Shown here in pieces: positions 1 through 11,097 of a stretch of DNA of 64,000 bases. Under the pieces are notes generated by a model. It had not been told where the DNA came from. It was given only the letters and a program-made list of their open reading frames with translations, and searched no databases. The first letter of the stretch is position 1; each line of letters starts with the position of its first letter. Both the position numbers and the translations under genes were made by a program. Source of the DNA: Lumbricus rubellus (lineage: Eukaryota; Annelida; Clitellata; Crassiclitellata; Lumbricidae); assembly GCA_945859605.1 (NCBI GenBank), contig OX243811.1:40455033-40519032 (forward strand), read 5' to 3'.

Positions 1-104
1 GCAGACGAATCAAATTGAATGTTGACTATGCATAGGTGAAAAGTTGCAATTACCTGAGAAAGAAAAGCAGAAATACAGTCACGTAGTCAGTCAGAAGAAG
101 TGAC

Positions 105-303
105 TGGGCTTCGGCTCAGATCATCCGAGAGGTCTGACTTGCGTGTGCGGAGAATGAGAACGTGCTTCGGCGATCGTGCCTTCTCGGTCGCTGGTCCTCG
201 TTGCTGGAACAGTCTTCCTCTCGCTATCCGATCAGCAGGCTCAGTGGACTCTTTTAAAGCCAGGCTAAAATCACACTTGTTCGCTAGGGCTTATCCGGTG
301 TAG
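105..303 (+). mobile_element. 3' end of a non-LTR retrotransposon ORF (CR1/L2/Rex-like)
   Basis: The reading frame ends in a block with GDRAFSVAGPRCWNSLPL followed by a SFKARLKSHLF motif and a stop at 301-303. This is the familiar extreme C-terminus downstream of the reverse transcriptase domain in CR1/L2/Rex-type LINEs. Only the last 65 or so residues are present, so it is a 5'-truncated dead copy. Its 3' untranslated tail (304-359) is cut by the hAT element at 360-967 and resumes at 976 with a TCGTCG / (ATT)n end. The clade assignment is from motif memory and is uncertain. Confidence 0.65.
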
Positions 304-359
304 CTGTTTTTTGTAAGGCGCCCTTGTAACGGCATGGCTGTGTTACTGCGCCATATAAA

Positions 360-967
360 CAGTGTTGTACAGTAACGAAGTAAAAGTAACGCGTTACTGT
401 ACTTAAGTAAAAGTTTGAGTACTTTCACATGTAACGAAGTATCGAAAAAATTAAATACTTTTACTTTCAACGAAGTAAAATTTTACCCGTATTTCAGTAC
501 TTTTACTTCGTTACAATTTATGCGACACTCGTTACAATGTTCGTTACTTCAGAGCAATAATTAACATTTCATTTCGCTAAGCTAAGACAGCTTATTCAAA
601 TTTGCATGCCTAAAAATAGATTTTCGATGGGTGGTGCACGCTGGATGCACTGCCATTTCTGCAGCAGAACGACTTTTCAGATGTGCATTGTGCTAACAAT
701 GAATCGGAAGCGTGCGTACTAGACTCAACGATAAGTGCCATTTCGAGAATTTAGTATTTTTGAAGGTTAATAATCGATTGAGTTAAGCTTATAGAAAGAT
801 TCGGTACTTTTACTTTTTACTTAAAAAGTATTATTTGAAGGGGCTACTTTTTACTTTTACTTAAGTAAAATTTGTGATGAGTACTTTTACTTTTACTTAA
901 GTAATAAAAATCCATTTTTCTTTTACTTTTACTTAAGTACATTTCCCCGATACTTTCAACAACACTG
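360..967. mobile_element. hAT-like non-autonomous DNA transposon, 608 bp
   Basis: The element starts CAGTGTTGT and ends ACAACACTG, a 9 bp terminal inverted repeat, and is flanked by perfect 8 bp direct repeats CATATAAA at 352-359 and 968-975. An 8 bp duplication with CAGTG ends is the hAT signature. The inside is many degenerate copies of acttttacttaagtaaaag in both orientations, with no ORF. It sits inside the 3' tail of the LINE fragment at 105-303. Confidence 0.85.
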
Positions 968-1004
968 CATATAAATCGTCGTAATTATTATTATTATTAT
1001 TAAG
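968..1004 (+). mobile_element. displaced 3' tail of the LINE fragment
   Basis: After removal of one CATATAAA copy, the sequence gcgccatataaatcgtcg joins to an (ATT)n run, which gives a normal LINE-type 3' end with a simple-repeat tail. This continues the copy at 105-359. Confidence 0.5.
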
Positions 1005-1950
1005 TGATGTAAACTTATAAAATTAGGCCTAAGTGAATGTCAATGTCTGTCACTGAAAGAAATTATTTTAGCAATACATTACTAGGCCTATATAATATTG
1101 TTATATTGTATATATTTAATTGTGTATGTATGTATATGTATATGTATATATTATATGTTTATAAGCCTATATATTATATAATATTGTATCCTTGTTTTCA
1201 TACGATGATACCAAAAGTCTTTTGCTATTTCTGTAGGCCCACAGAACTCTTAGTTCATAGTTTTTCTTATTGTATTTGACTAAGATTTTAAAATTTGCTC
1301 AGCGTAGGGTAAAATTGTATGGCTTTTAATTTTGCCCAGAAATAAGCTCCAGAAGCAAACCTCAAAAATACATGTATGATCGATGTAGGCTATTTAGCTT
1401 CTCTTAAGTCGAGAAAGAATTAAATTAGGCTAATGAAGCAGCGTTTTATGAATTATAACTTGAAGCAGTGTTCTTAGCTCAGAATCTCAGCCTATGTACA
1501 ATTGTACATTTATATGCTCTTTTTCTAGGCCTATTGTTTAACGGAGTCGGCCATGGCAGGACGTAGGCCTACCTCAAAGACAGCGATGAAGACAGATATG
1601 GTGGTAGTCTTGTCAGATCTTGTTGTAGGGCACTGGACCATATCAGCTGAGATCAACTTCATAACTCCATCGCCACGATAAATAAAGCCAAGACTTCTCT
1701 CCTCCGATATCTGAAATCAGGATGATTGAGTATGGTTTACAACAATCATCCTGTAGCATAGTCTCATCCGCACTGCAGTAGACTAGTAACTTATTGTATA
1801 ATAGGCTGCCCGACATTTTACCTGTCACGAATTTACAAAATTTATTTGCAAGACTCTGGTTAGCCGAGTGCACAACGAGATGTAGGCCTACATTAAATTT
1901 TAGCATTTCACTATAGATGCAGTAGGCTATGTCATTAAATTCATCCAAAT
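1005..1950. other. intergenic, no gene recognised
   Basis: AT-rich DNA with several TAGGCCTA octamers. Short open frames on both strands lack codon structure, domains or splice context, so none is called. Confidence 0.5.
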
Positions 1951-1956
1951 GGTAAC

Positions 1957-2028
1957 GACTCAGTCAGTCAGTCAGTCAGTCAGTCAGTCAGTCAGTCAGT
2001 CAGTCAGTCAGTCAGTCAGTCAGTCATT
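1957..2028. repeat. (CAGT)n microsatellite
   Basis: About 17 near-perfect copies of the tetranucleotide CAGT, followed to about 2090 by decayed CTGT and CAGT units. Confidence 0.95.
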
Positions 2029-2764
2029 CTGCTTGCCTGCCTGTCTGTCTGTCAGTCTGTAAGTTAGTCATCCATTCAGTCAGTCAGCCTGCAGCTTGCC
2101 CGTTAGGCCTATGTCTGTCTCTTTGTATGTGCGTAGGCCTAGGCTATACCTTTTTCGTGTGAAGACAAAGGGAGTTGTCTGAAGTTGACAGCCATTCACT
2201 TGCGCATTCCTCATCTTCAGTCTGATCGTTGCTGTCGTTTAGAGATGCTGCCACGAAATTCAGTTCTTCGCAGAGCTGCAACAAAAAAGCGAAAGCTCGT
2301 CTGATGTTATTGCTAATCAACATAATACATAATTTAATTACTATAGGCCTACTATATAAATTACTTTACTATAATAGTATAAACAACACCCTATCGCATA
2401 GGCCTATAGGAAAAGGAGGAGGAAATATTTAAAGTCCGATCGTCTTTGTAAACGATAAGACTGATGATCACCTGCCCAGATCTGCCAAATGGAGTAGGCC
2501 TATACTAGTCCATTGGCCTACCTGTGTTTCAGCGCCTCTGAAGTCTTTTTAAAGTTGTTATATATAGGCCTATATATATATATGTTATGTATATATTGTG
2601 TTTGTATTTATAATAAAGTAAATGATCCATAGGCCTATAGGCTAACTTGCTAAGCCTCTACTTAAAACTGTAGGCCCTATCACTATTATAGGCCTACCTT
2701 GGTCAGCGCCTTTTCGCTCTGCAGGTCCTGAACAGCCAGTAGGTCGATTCTAAAATTTGAACAT

Positions 2765-2878
2765 CACCGACGTCATTATCATCATCGTCATTATCATCAT
2801 CATCGTCATTATCATCATCGTCATTATCATCATCGTCATTATCATCATCATCGTCATTATCATCATCGTCATTATCAT
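2765..2878. repeat. (CGTCATTATCATCAT)n repeat, left part
   Basis: A tandem array of 12-15 bp units built from CGTCATTATCATCAT. The same array resumes at 4795 after a transposon insertion. Confidence 0.9.
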
Positions 2879-2880
2879 TA

Positions 2881-4792
2881 GGGTAAAGTGGGGTAATTTC
2901 GGCATGGGGCTAATTTCGGCACCCCCCTGTAGCCGAGAAACTATCTTGCACTAAGTCTCCTCTATGGTTTGACGTCATAGATCTCAACATTACAATGTTA
3001 GAAAAGTTCGAAAACGAATTATAAATCGCATTAAAAGCACTTTTGTTAAGTCATTTTTGTTTTGATGCATTTTCGCAATTATTTTTCAATTCAGAGAAAG
3101 CTCTGTTGAAAATTTGGTGTCGGTCACATAATTAAAAGTACTGATTTTTCTAAAAGTATGGCCACCAGGGTGCATCATGCTGAACTATAATACGATGTAT
3201 AGCTACACATTATTTATTTTACCTACTTACAGAGTGATGCCTACATATGAGGCAAATTTCGGCACCGTAATCTTGTCTAATTCCGGCAGTGCCGAAATTT
3301 GCCCAGGGACGGTGCCGAAATTACCATTCTGCCTTATGTCAATAGTTAACGGGTTAATTATTAGGCTAATTAATTTTTGCTTAGTTGTGTTAGTAGGCTA
3401 GCCGTTGTGTAATTGAAACGCACAAGGGTTTATTCAGGCAAAATGAATGATGATTTGAGTCAGAGAACTGTGCCAAGCTCTAAACGGGGACGATGTGCTC
3501 AGTGGTCGAACGATGAGATTAGGTTTTCAATAAAGTCGGTATACTAGAACTGTTGATGGGCGTTCAAAGAGAGCAGTTGCTAGGCCTATGCAGTTTCGGA
3601 TCTTCAACGTAGATGAATCCACTGTCACTATTAAATTTTGTCACAAGCCAGGGGAAGTGATTTAGTGAACGTGGAAAACAAAACGTCGGCGGTTTTAAAA
3701 CAGGCACATATAACGGAAGACAGTAATCACCGTTTGTTGCGTCTCAGCCAGTGGCTTCTGTACATAGCACCAATGATAGCCTAATATTTAACAGAGTGAG
3801 AATCAGGCCAGAGTTCATTGCCTTAGAGCACCCATAGGAACCATATCAGCTGGTACAGCAAGTATTTGGATTAAAGGCAGCGCGTATAACAGCGTCAAGG
3901 AAGAGGAAGGAAGACCTGAAAGATGAATATTGACATGTTTGACCTCGATCAGAAACAGAGAAATTTGGAGAAGTCATGTAGGAGCCTCATCGTCGTCACT
4001 CGACTGACGGAAGAGAATAAAGAAGAAAGAAGAAGAAGGTAACAGCGTCTGAGTGTAGGCTACAGTATTTTGAACATATTAATTATAATATTATGTGATG
4101 TTATTGCATGTATAAGATTCACTGAGGTTCTGATAGTTTGCTACAACCCTATGCCAAGAAATGGCGCCTTCAAACAGTGAATCAGCTGTCGCAAATTCGT
4201 GTTATGACATGTGGGACGCGATGGCGTAGTGGGCATGTGCGTTGCCTTGCAGCCGGAGGATTGTAGGTTCGAATCCACCTCAAGACGCCGCGTAAGGACC
4301 TTGGGCAAGTCCTTCACTCGCAATTTGCTCAGCGTTTCGGCGCGAAACTCTGATGCAGACATGCAGTGTCCGCGATGCAGTCGGGAGCGCCTCTGAGTAC
4401 AGAGAGCCTGAAGGGGCGTTATAGCAAGTGCAAATACAAGCATAAATTAATGCAAGTAAACACGTATGTAGCCACAATTTCGACCCATCTGTTTCATTTA
4501 GCTTGCCTTAAACATATGGTTATCTTCTGTTTGGCTAATTTCGTCACCCGTGCCGAAATTACCCACATGCCTTGCCGAAATTACCCTCCCCTGCGGGTAA
4601 TTTCGGCATCTGAACGCCTTCACTTCTCATGTTATAACGTGAATTTGCGAAAGCCGATTCACAGTTTAAAGGCGCCATTTCATTGCTTAGGGTTGTAGCG
4701 AACTATGGGAACTTCAGTGGATCTTATAAATGTAATGACATCACAAATATTCGAAAAACTGCTTAAGGTGCCGAAATTACCCCATTTTACCC
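2881..4792. mobile_element. TA-flanked DNA transposon, 1.9 kb, non-autonomous
   Basis: The left end GGGTAAAGTGGGGTAATTTC and the right end, read inverted, GGGTAAAATGGGGTAATTTC are terminal inverted repeats with one mismatch in 24 bp. TA dinucleotides flank both ends (2879-2880, 4793-4794), as expected for Tc1/mariner-type insertion. The insertion site is inside a CGTCATTATCATCAT microsatellite that continues on the other side. More copies of the gccgaaattacc motif lie near 3255-3330 and 4535-4610. An inner inverted repeat pairs about 4095-4208 with 4627-4750, and a SINE sits between those arms. No transposase frame is visible. Superfamily is inferred from the TA site only. Confidence 0.75.
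4210..4445 (+). mobile_element. tRNA-derived SINE, full-length copy
   Basis: The head has RNA polymerase III promoter blocks: an A-box-like tggcgtagtggg and a B box ggttcgaatcc about 35 bp apart. A central segment ccttgggcaagtcc follows, then a tail gggagcgcctctgagtac ... gaaggggcgttatag. A second copy lies inverted at 31165-31392 and aligns along the whole length, which defines the element. It is inserted between the arms of an inverted repeat in the 2881-4792 transposon. Confidence 0.85.
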
Positions 4793-4794
4793 TA

Positions 4795-4852
4795 TCGTCA
4801 TTATCATCATCGTCATTATCATCATCGTCATTATCATCATCGTCATCGTCCA
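4795..4852. repeat. (CGTCATTATCATCAT)n repeat, right part
   Basis: Continuation of the array at 2765-2878, separated from it by the TA-flanked transposon. Confidence 0.9.
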
Positions 4853-4927
4853 GTGTTTAATCTAGTCCTTCTGCTTGGGGTGGGGGTCGGGTTTCTGGGG
4901 TGGGCGGGAAAAACACATTTGTGGCGG

Positions 4928-4962
4928 ACGTGTGTGCGTGTGTGTGTGTGTGTGTGCGCGTA
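4928..4962. repeat. (TG)n microsatellite
   Basis: A short TG/CG alternating run. Confidence 0.85.
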
Positions 4963-5083
4963 TGTGTGCAGTTTATACAGAAGAAGTTACTGCATGGATT
5001 GCTGGAAATGTAGGCCTCTGTGTATGCTCATAATAATAATTGTAATGATGTGGTGGCAATGGAGTAATCATCGTTATTTATAA

Positions 5084-5978
5084 ACGCCATAGATGATGTG
5101 CTCATTCATATTCGGAGGCGTATAGGAAACGACGACGACGTAGATCTGACGTTGATGATGTGACGTGCTTACTAATAGCCACCTATCGATCGACCACAAC
5201 AATAACAATTCCTATTTTTATACTACCCGTCGATGATAATAACAGCAATTAACAATTGGCCTCCATTTCTCTCTGACGTCATTGTCTGACATCAAAGCAT
5301 CGCCCTTTTCTTGCGCCTCCTCTGTTCTATATTAAGACAACTGCAGCTCACGACATTGGAATAATAACAAATGAATCAGCGAAACTACGTAATAATTATG
5401 TGACTGACCACCTCGCCAACGAGAGATTGATCCGAGTCTGGAGAAAAGAAAAATATAGTGGCGCTATACAAATATAGGTCTATGCATGCATTAGTACTTA
5501 TAGCAAATTTGTTTTAAGGTGTTTGAGTAGGACAGAGCAGCCTAGCCTATAGGCCTACCATGATCACACATACTTCACTCTGAAACTCTTTCATGTTATC
5601 TGAACCAATTCCATCTGCTTGAATCATGCAGGGGCTGACCCAGCTGGGTCAATCTGGCCATGACCCTCCATTTATAGATTTACAGCACAGAACGAGCACC
5701 TGCCAAAATTTGAGGCTTTCAAATGTAGGTAAACAGAGAGAAAAGTGACAGTCATATGATCAAAAAAGGCAATCAGATTTCAAATAATAATATAACTGGA
5801 GTTGCCACGGTTTCTATACACGTACATTTTTGGGGAGAAAGACAAAAAATTATCAGATTTTTTGTGGAATGACCAAAGACTACAAATTGTGGCATCCCCT
5901 CTAAACTTTCTGCATCCGCCCCAATCATTTAATTGCATCCCTGTCTATTCTATCACGATGACTAAGAAGTTGTTGACT
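5084..5978. other. presumed EEPD1 intron, no exon recognised
   Basis: This lies downstream of the EEPD1 exon donor at 5982-5981 (minus strand). I searched for the continuation of the EEP catalytic domain and saw no matching frame here or further left to position 1. Confidence 0.4.
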
Positions 5979-5982
5979 TTAC

Positions 5983-7985
5983 CCGTTTTCTAGTATTGTC
6001 ATGGCAACGACCTCTCTGACCCCAAGGTTTTCGGCCTTCTCCAGACTGCACTTGTCGAGATTCCATGATGCGAAACGAAGGATTCGATGCGTTCCTCCTC
6101 CGCTGCTCAGAGGATCTGACCTTCGCCCTCGCTTCACCTGGTGCTCCACCTGGTGATGGGAATCTGGCAACTGAAGAAGATGCATTGGCAATGAAGAACG
6201 ACGATTCACCTGCAACTGATTCACCTGTGAATGAATCGACTGCGAAGAATCCACTTGACTGCAGCTGAGATAAGACGGATGATTATTGAAAGGATAATTA
6301 TTACTCGTTTCACTCAAATGGACACCATGTCTCAACGGCGACAGATTCTTTTCATTCATACGACAATGATTAGATTGATTATCATAATCATCCATCTTAG
6401 ATTCATCCATCTGATTCTCATTCATGTGGAACTTATTTCCGTTGTTCTGGTTCACCTGACGGTCGTCACAGTTCACTGAGTTCCTCTTCGGTTCGTTCGT
6501 CCTTGGATGTTTCCGCTCCACTGCACCGCCTGTATTTATCTCGTCACTCAGCACAAGATACGGTCGAATGGCGCTGAACAGCGCGACCTTGACACCTTTG
6601 ACCTTGAGGAGGTCGTCAAGGCAACGGAACGAACCCTTACGGTCTCTGTACGTGACGATGTTCTCGGCGAGATTCTGCGTCAGGAACTGGACCTTCATCA
6701 GTTGGAAGATGTTGGCCGTGTTGATGTTGACCTTCGTGGCGTTTGACAATCGCCGATAACCTCCTCCCCCTCCCCCTCCTCCTCCTCCTGCTCCGCCTCC
6801 TTCTGTTCCTCCTGGTCCTCCTGGTCCTTGGCCTAGGGTGGATGAAGACCGACTTCCGGTGTCCAGCATAGAGAGGTCGATGCCACTGCTCGATGCTGAG
6901 CTGTTCCTTGAGGCCAACGCCGCCGCCTTCCTACCTGCAAACAACAACATAATAAATTAATAATAATTATATGTCACCGATTGAGGTCCATATCACAATT
7001 TGGAAAGGGGATTTGATAATGGTTAACACTCTGGTACGAAGGGCGCACGTACGCTGGATCGCTGTTCGCTATCCTTCCAAAGGTCCACTCAACCTTCCAA
7101 TCGGCAGATGGCATTGGTAAAAATGAGTTGTAGGACGTTATGGACGCCTTGCATGGCAGCCGAGTCTGAGCCGACAACTAAATTCGACCTCTGTAATTAT
7201 TATTATAACTTGTGATCATTCGTTCATACTAAGATAATTGAGCGCGTTTACAGAGTCTGATGGTGGTACGTCAATGTGCACTGAATCACTACATTGCATA
7301 ATTATATTCAACGTTGTCTGAGAAGATTAGATGTCGGATGAATCACTGAGGTGAATAAGTGAATAAGCAACATCTTACATGTTAGATGAATTATTGAGGT
7401 GAATAAGTGAATAAGTGACCATCTTAGATGTTGGATGAATTGTGGTGAATAAGTGAAAAAGTGACCATCTTAGATGTTGGATGAATTGAGGTGAATAAGT
7501 GAATAAATGACCATCTTAGATGTTGGATGAATTAATAATTGAGGTGAATAAGTGACCATCATCCTACCGACGCACAGTTCGTCTCTGATGAGGTTAAGCT
7601 TCGTCGCTCCGATGCCAGACACGAGCGCGAGGTCCTCCACCTTTCGGAAGCCACCAATCAACATCCGGTACCCGACGATGTTCCTCGCCGTCTGTCGACT
7701 GATCCCTGGCAGCGTCATCAGCTCCTCCTCCGTAGCAGCGTTGATGTTGACGAGATCAGACCCCATGGACCAGCCCCCGTCCATGTCCCCCGACTCAGGA
7801 GGATCCGGGAGGAGACTGAAGGCGGCGCTGAGACTGCGCTTCTGTCGGTTGCTCGTCACATCATCCACCACCGTCGGATGAGGCTTCGAGGAGTGGCTTT
7901 CGCGTCTCCTCTGCTGCTGCAGAGGCACGGTGCACGTCGGTCCATGCATGCGATGGGGAAGGCTTAGACTTTGTCCTGTGCCCAT
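5983..7985 (-). CDS. EEPD1: EEPD1-like endonuclease/exonuclease/phosphatase family protein, first two coding exons (partial)
   Basis: Coding exons are 7985-7568 and 6934-5983, read on the minus strand. The first exon ends with one spare base before a GTAGGA donor. The second starts after a tttgcag acceptor with the two bases that complete that codon, so the phases agree. The start chosen is the ATG at 7985 because it gives MGTGQS, an N-myristoylation-type start as in vertebrate EEPD1; the frame is open up to an ATG further upstream, at 8057. Two helix-hairpin-helix DNA-binding regions follow, at about residues 78-137 (VNINAATEEELMTLPGI) and 208-267 (VNINTANIFQLM). After a linker rich in N, Q, H and S, the EEP nuclease fold begins at about residue 425 (FASWNLDKCSLEKA, VREVVAMTILEN). 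The donor GGGTAAAG then interrupts it; the catalytic exons are not in the window. Vertebrate EEPD1 is known for replication-fork processing and LXR-driven cholesterol efflux. A Gly-rich run (about residues 176-198) and the long linker are unlike vertebrate proteins. Confidence 0.88.
7005..7228 (-). repeat. interspersed repeat copy (shared with 33266-33475)
   Basis: Inside the EEPD1 intron. The segment running from ccactcaaccttcc through cagatggc, gacgccttgcatggcagcc, aactaaattcgac to cttgtgatcattcgttcata matches the one at 33340-33475 in order and spacing. The family has no recognised name here and the orientation is arbitrary. Confidence 0.7.
7328..7560. repeat. minisatellite, about 58 bp unit, next to the EEPD1 splice donor
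   Basis: Four to five copies of a unit containing gaggtgaataagtgaataag and accatcttagatgttggatg. On the minus strand the array fills the first 230 or so bases of the EEPD1 intron, beginning within 10 bases of the GTAGGA donor at 7567. Confidence 0.9.
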
Positions 7986-8057
7986 CGTCGACGACGCCTG
8001 CAGAAGTGGATCCGTATACTCAGCAGCTGCAGGTCTCTGGAGTTGAACGCACGTCAC

Positions 8058-9600
8058 AGAATAACCAGTTGACTCCTATGTTCTGGTTCAAACTCCTAAC
8101 TTAAATCAATCGATCAGTACGACTACGATCACTAGACTTAGCCTACTGTACGGTAGGCCTACCGTACAATGACGCGAGAAATGTTTCTACGTTGAGGCAA
8201 AGACGGATCCAATGAGAGGACGATTCTGCTTCAAAAGGTCAGAAGGAATTTTGACCCGGTAGGCTACATAGGCTATAAATAGGGTGCATAGGCTATATAA
8301 AAGGCTGTTTAGGCCTACATATTTATGGGCAATAAACAGGGCATTAATTAAGCATTAGGCCTATAGGTCTTATACGACAGAAGCCGTCGCTTTTGAAGGC
8401 TAATCAGTTGCGACTTGCGAACGAACGGTTGTAGGTTGTTACGAATCCTTTCGGTAGCCTATAGTATTTACTTTCTCTCTTTCTCTATCTGAAAGCAACT
8501 CAAGACTACTAGAAACTTCAGACAAAACTTTATAATACCTAGACTATAAGCTTTGAAGTTCTTAAAGAAAATAATTTCAACGAAGATACATCGGAAAGCG
8601 TTCAACTGCTACTGAAGCAATAATAATTATTTAGACTGAAACAATCAACATATTTATTAAAGACAATGACGGGGAACGTGAAACAAACGTCCGATCGATC
8701 GACATCACGGGATAAATCCAAGGAGGGCTTAGGAGGCCAATAATATTGTGTTCGCCATGGCCTTCTTTCAAGTAGCCTAGTATATGGCCTACTATATGGC
8801 ATGCACACTTAGGCTAACGCTGCGCACAGATTATAATTGGAAATGTACAGAGCGCCGACTCTGGTGGCATTTATCGATGCATTCAATTGCGCTTCACATT
8901 CAGAACCGGTCATCATTGGTCAAGGCTGCTGAGCGGCAAATCAGACTCGATGAAAGCGGACTTCGGACCCTCTCTGCGTCTGCGAAGTGGTGGAGACAAC
9001 GTCTCACATCGTTATTCGTTAATGAGTCCTTCAGATTAATTGATTTTCGTGGCGGACTGTCCGCTTTGCATATTGCTGATGAGGATGCTGTGCGCTGGTT
9101 TAGCGCGAACTGCAAACGCTAAAATAATAGAGGGCCTATAATATAGCGCTGTGTACGGCACCATTTACTTTATTGTTTTGTGGCATTGTCCTGCAATTAA
9201 CTTTAATGTAAAACAATGGAGCTGTTCAAACATGAAAGTATTGTCATGTACAGTTTTACATCCCATGAAAGCTTAGGCTACTGCAGGGGTGGTGAACCAC
9301 AGTAGGCCTATATAGACTTAATACTTGCTCGCCGAGACAGGTCCGATACATTGGGTAGGTCTCTGCTGACCAGGTTGGAGTCACAACCGCTGGAATCCGG
9401 CTTAGGCCTATAATGTGGGCATGGCTTAGGTTGAGCTTTAGGCTGTGAAGCCAGTGATTTAGCTCTGTTATTCGGTAGGGTTATAATGTGTTGGCCTGCG
9501 TGAGTGTTGGTGCTCAAACAGGATGCTTTGCGTGCGAATTAGAATATAATGCATGCTTTATGATTGATATAGTGTGGCCGACAATGAGTAAATATGGCTA
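8058..9600. other. EEPD1 upstream region, no further gene recognised
   Basis: This should contain the EEPD1 promoter and 5' untranslated sequence. The stretch 8860-9120 is less AT-rich and open in two frames, but neither frame shows a domain or clear exon borders. TAGGCCTA octamers are frequent. Confidence 0.4.
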
Positions 9601-9614
9601 CAGTTAAGAATGGA

Positions 9615-9818
9615 GGATCATCATCATCGTCGTCGTCATCATCATCATCATCGTCGTCGTCGTCATAATCAATCATTGTCGCCGTCATCATCATCATCAT
9701 CACCACCACCGCCACCACTATCACCACCACCACCACCACCGCCACCACTATCACCACCATCACCACCCCCCACCACCAGCATCACCACCATCATTATCAT
9801 CATCACCACCACCATCAT

Positions 9819-9850
<32 letters not shown>

Positions 9851-9888
9851 CCACCATTAACAACAACAACAACAACAACAACAACAGC
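9615..9888. repeat. compound triplet microsatellite (CAT/CGT/CCA/CAA)n
   Basis: Successive runs of TCA, TCG, ACC and AAC triplets. They keep one purine/pyrimidine-biased strand and are open in several frames, so the His-, Pro- and Asn-rich translations are artefacts of the repeat. Confidence 0.95.
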
Positions 9889-10740
9889 GTAAGAAAGACA
9901 GTGGGTTGAAAGACTCAACCATTTGCAATTCTCGCCCTGCGCAGTTGCCTGTACAACAGTGTACTGTGTACATTAGTGGGCCTGCATTATACAAACAGTG
10001 AAACAGACGTATACAAATATATCCTAAGGCTCTAAACATAATTATGTGAACATTAGAGATTGTCGGAAAAGAGTAAAACAGCTCAAACAGCTCAATCAGA
10101 TTTATGCTCGCTGGCTCGCGGCGTTATAGGCCTAATTGAATCAAGCTCCCTCAAAACAAATGAGCTGAACGAAATTTATACTCCGAAGCAATTTTAGTTG
10201 GCTTACAAGGTTATTCGGTGCAGTTAGCCTACTGAGATCATTGAGTGCGGCAACAGTTTAACAAGTGCACTATATGATAATTAATATGATTCGATTGGTT
10301 TAACTGGTAACGTTTATAGACTTGATACCGGGTTTAGTTGAAAAACCTAGGATTTACTAACAGCATTTCAGTTAATGGTTTGAGTCGTTTGACATTCAAA
10401 ATAGTTGGCTACCTCGGAAACTGTTCGAGTGAAGCGTGCATGAGAACGAATAATATTATACTCCGTCGCATATGTATAGGGATATTAATTTGTATATCAA
10501 TGGTTTTCTTGGCTATGTGGGCTGGCGCTGTTCTGTTGAAAAAGAAAACAGCTTTCTGGGGCTATTGATTTCTGATAACAGGTGGAAAATGTTGTGACAG
10601 CAGAATATTGCGATAATATACTCCGTTAATTTTACTCCAGGATCCCTGAAGACCAAAATTGGGAACTATCAAGCATCGAAACCGCAACGAACACCATATA
10701 ACAGACTTGCTGAAAACAGACATTTCTGGAGATGAAATTT
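9889..10740. other. intergenic, no gene recognised
   Basis: AT-rich sequence with no convincing frame. A 76-codon open frame at 10338-10568 has one hydrophobic stretch but no exon context. Confidence 0.4.
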
Positions 10741-10744
10741 AAAT

Positions 10745-11097
10745 ATTCATATCTTTCTATCCGTTCAAATTTATGACATGATATTTTGGAATCCTATTCT
10801 TGGTTCAATCCTCTAAATATCTGGAAAATTTTGATATGATTAATTATCAGGCATTAGAGATATAAGAAAAACAGTTTAGCTTACTTTTTACTGAATCTGG
10901 CAGAAAAATGCTTGTAAACTGCAATTTCGGCATATGAAGTTGTACGATTCATATCTTTTTATCCGTTCAGTTTTGCCTCTCGAAATTTTGGAATCGTATT
11001 CTTGGTCCACTTCTCTAAATATTTGGAAAATTTTAGCGTGATATGTTATCAGGCATTAGAGATATACGAAAAACAATTTGGCTTAGTTTTTTTTTGA
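10745..11097. repeat. tandem duplication of a ~150 bp unit (about 200 bp period)
   Basis: 10745-10890 and 10946-11097 match in order: ttcatatctttctatccgtt, ttttggaatc.tattcttgg, ctaaatat.tggaaaatttt, tatcaggcattagagatat. They differ by scattered substitutions, so the duplication is old. Confidence 0.85.

Noticed and set aside
1957..2028. CRISPR-like or telomeric array
   Set aside because: A plain tetranucleotide microsatellite without spacers; the DNA is eukaryotic.
4210..4290. Possible tRNA gene
   Set aside because: A and B boxes are present but the sequence does not fold with proper acceptor and anticodon arms; a second copy with the same long tail shows it is a SINE.
4141..4698. Several overlapping frames of about 100 codons
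   Set aside because: They cross the SINE and inverted-repeat arms of a transposon; no similarity to transposases or other proteins.
8784..9122. 112-codon plus-strand frame near EEPD1
   Set aside because: Less AT-rich and open on both strands, but no domain, no splice borders and no recognisable homologue.
9539..9909. His/Pro- and Asp/Val-rich open frames
   Set aside because: Products of the triplet microsatellite, with no unique coding flank.
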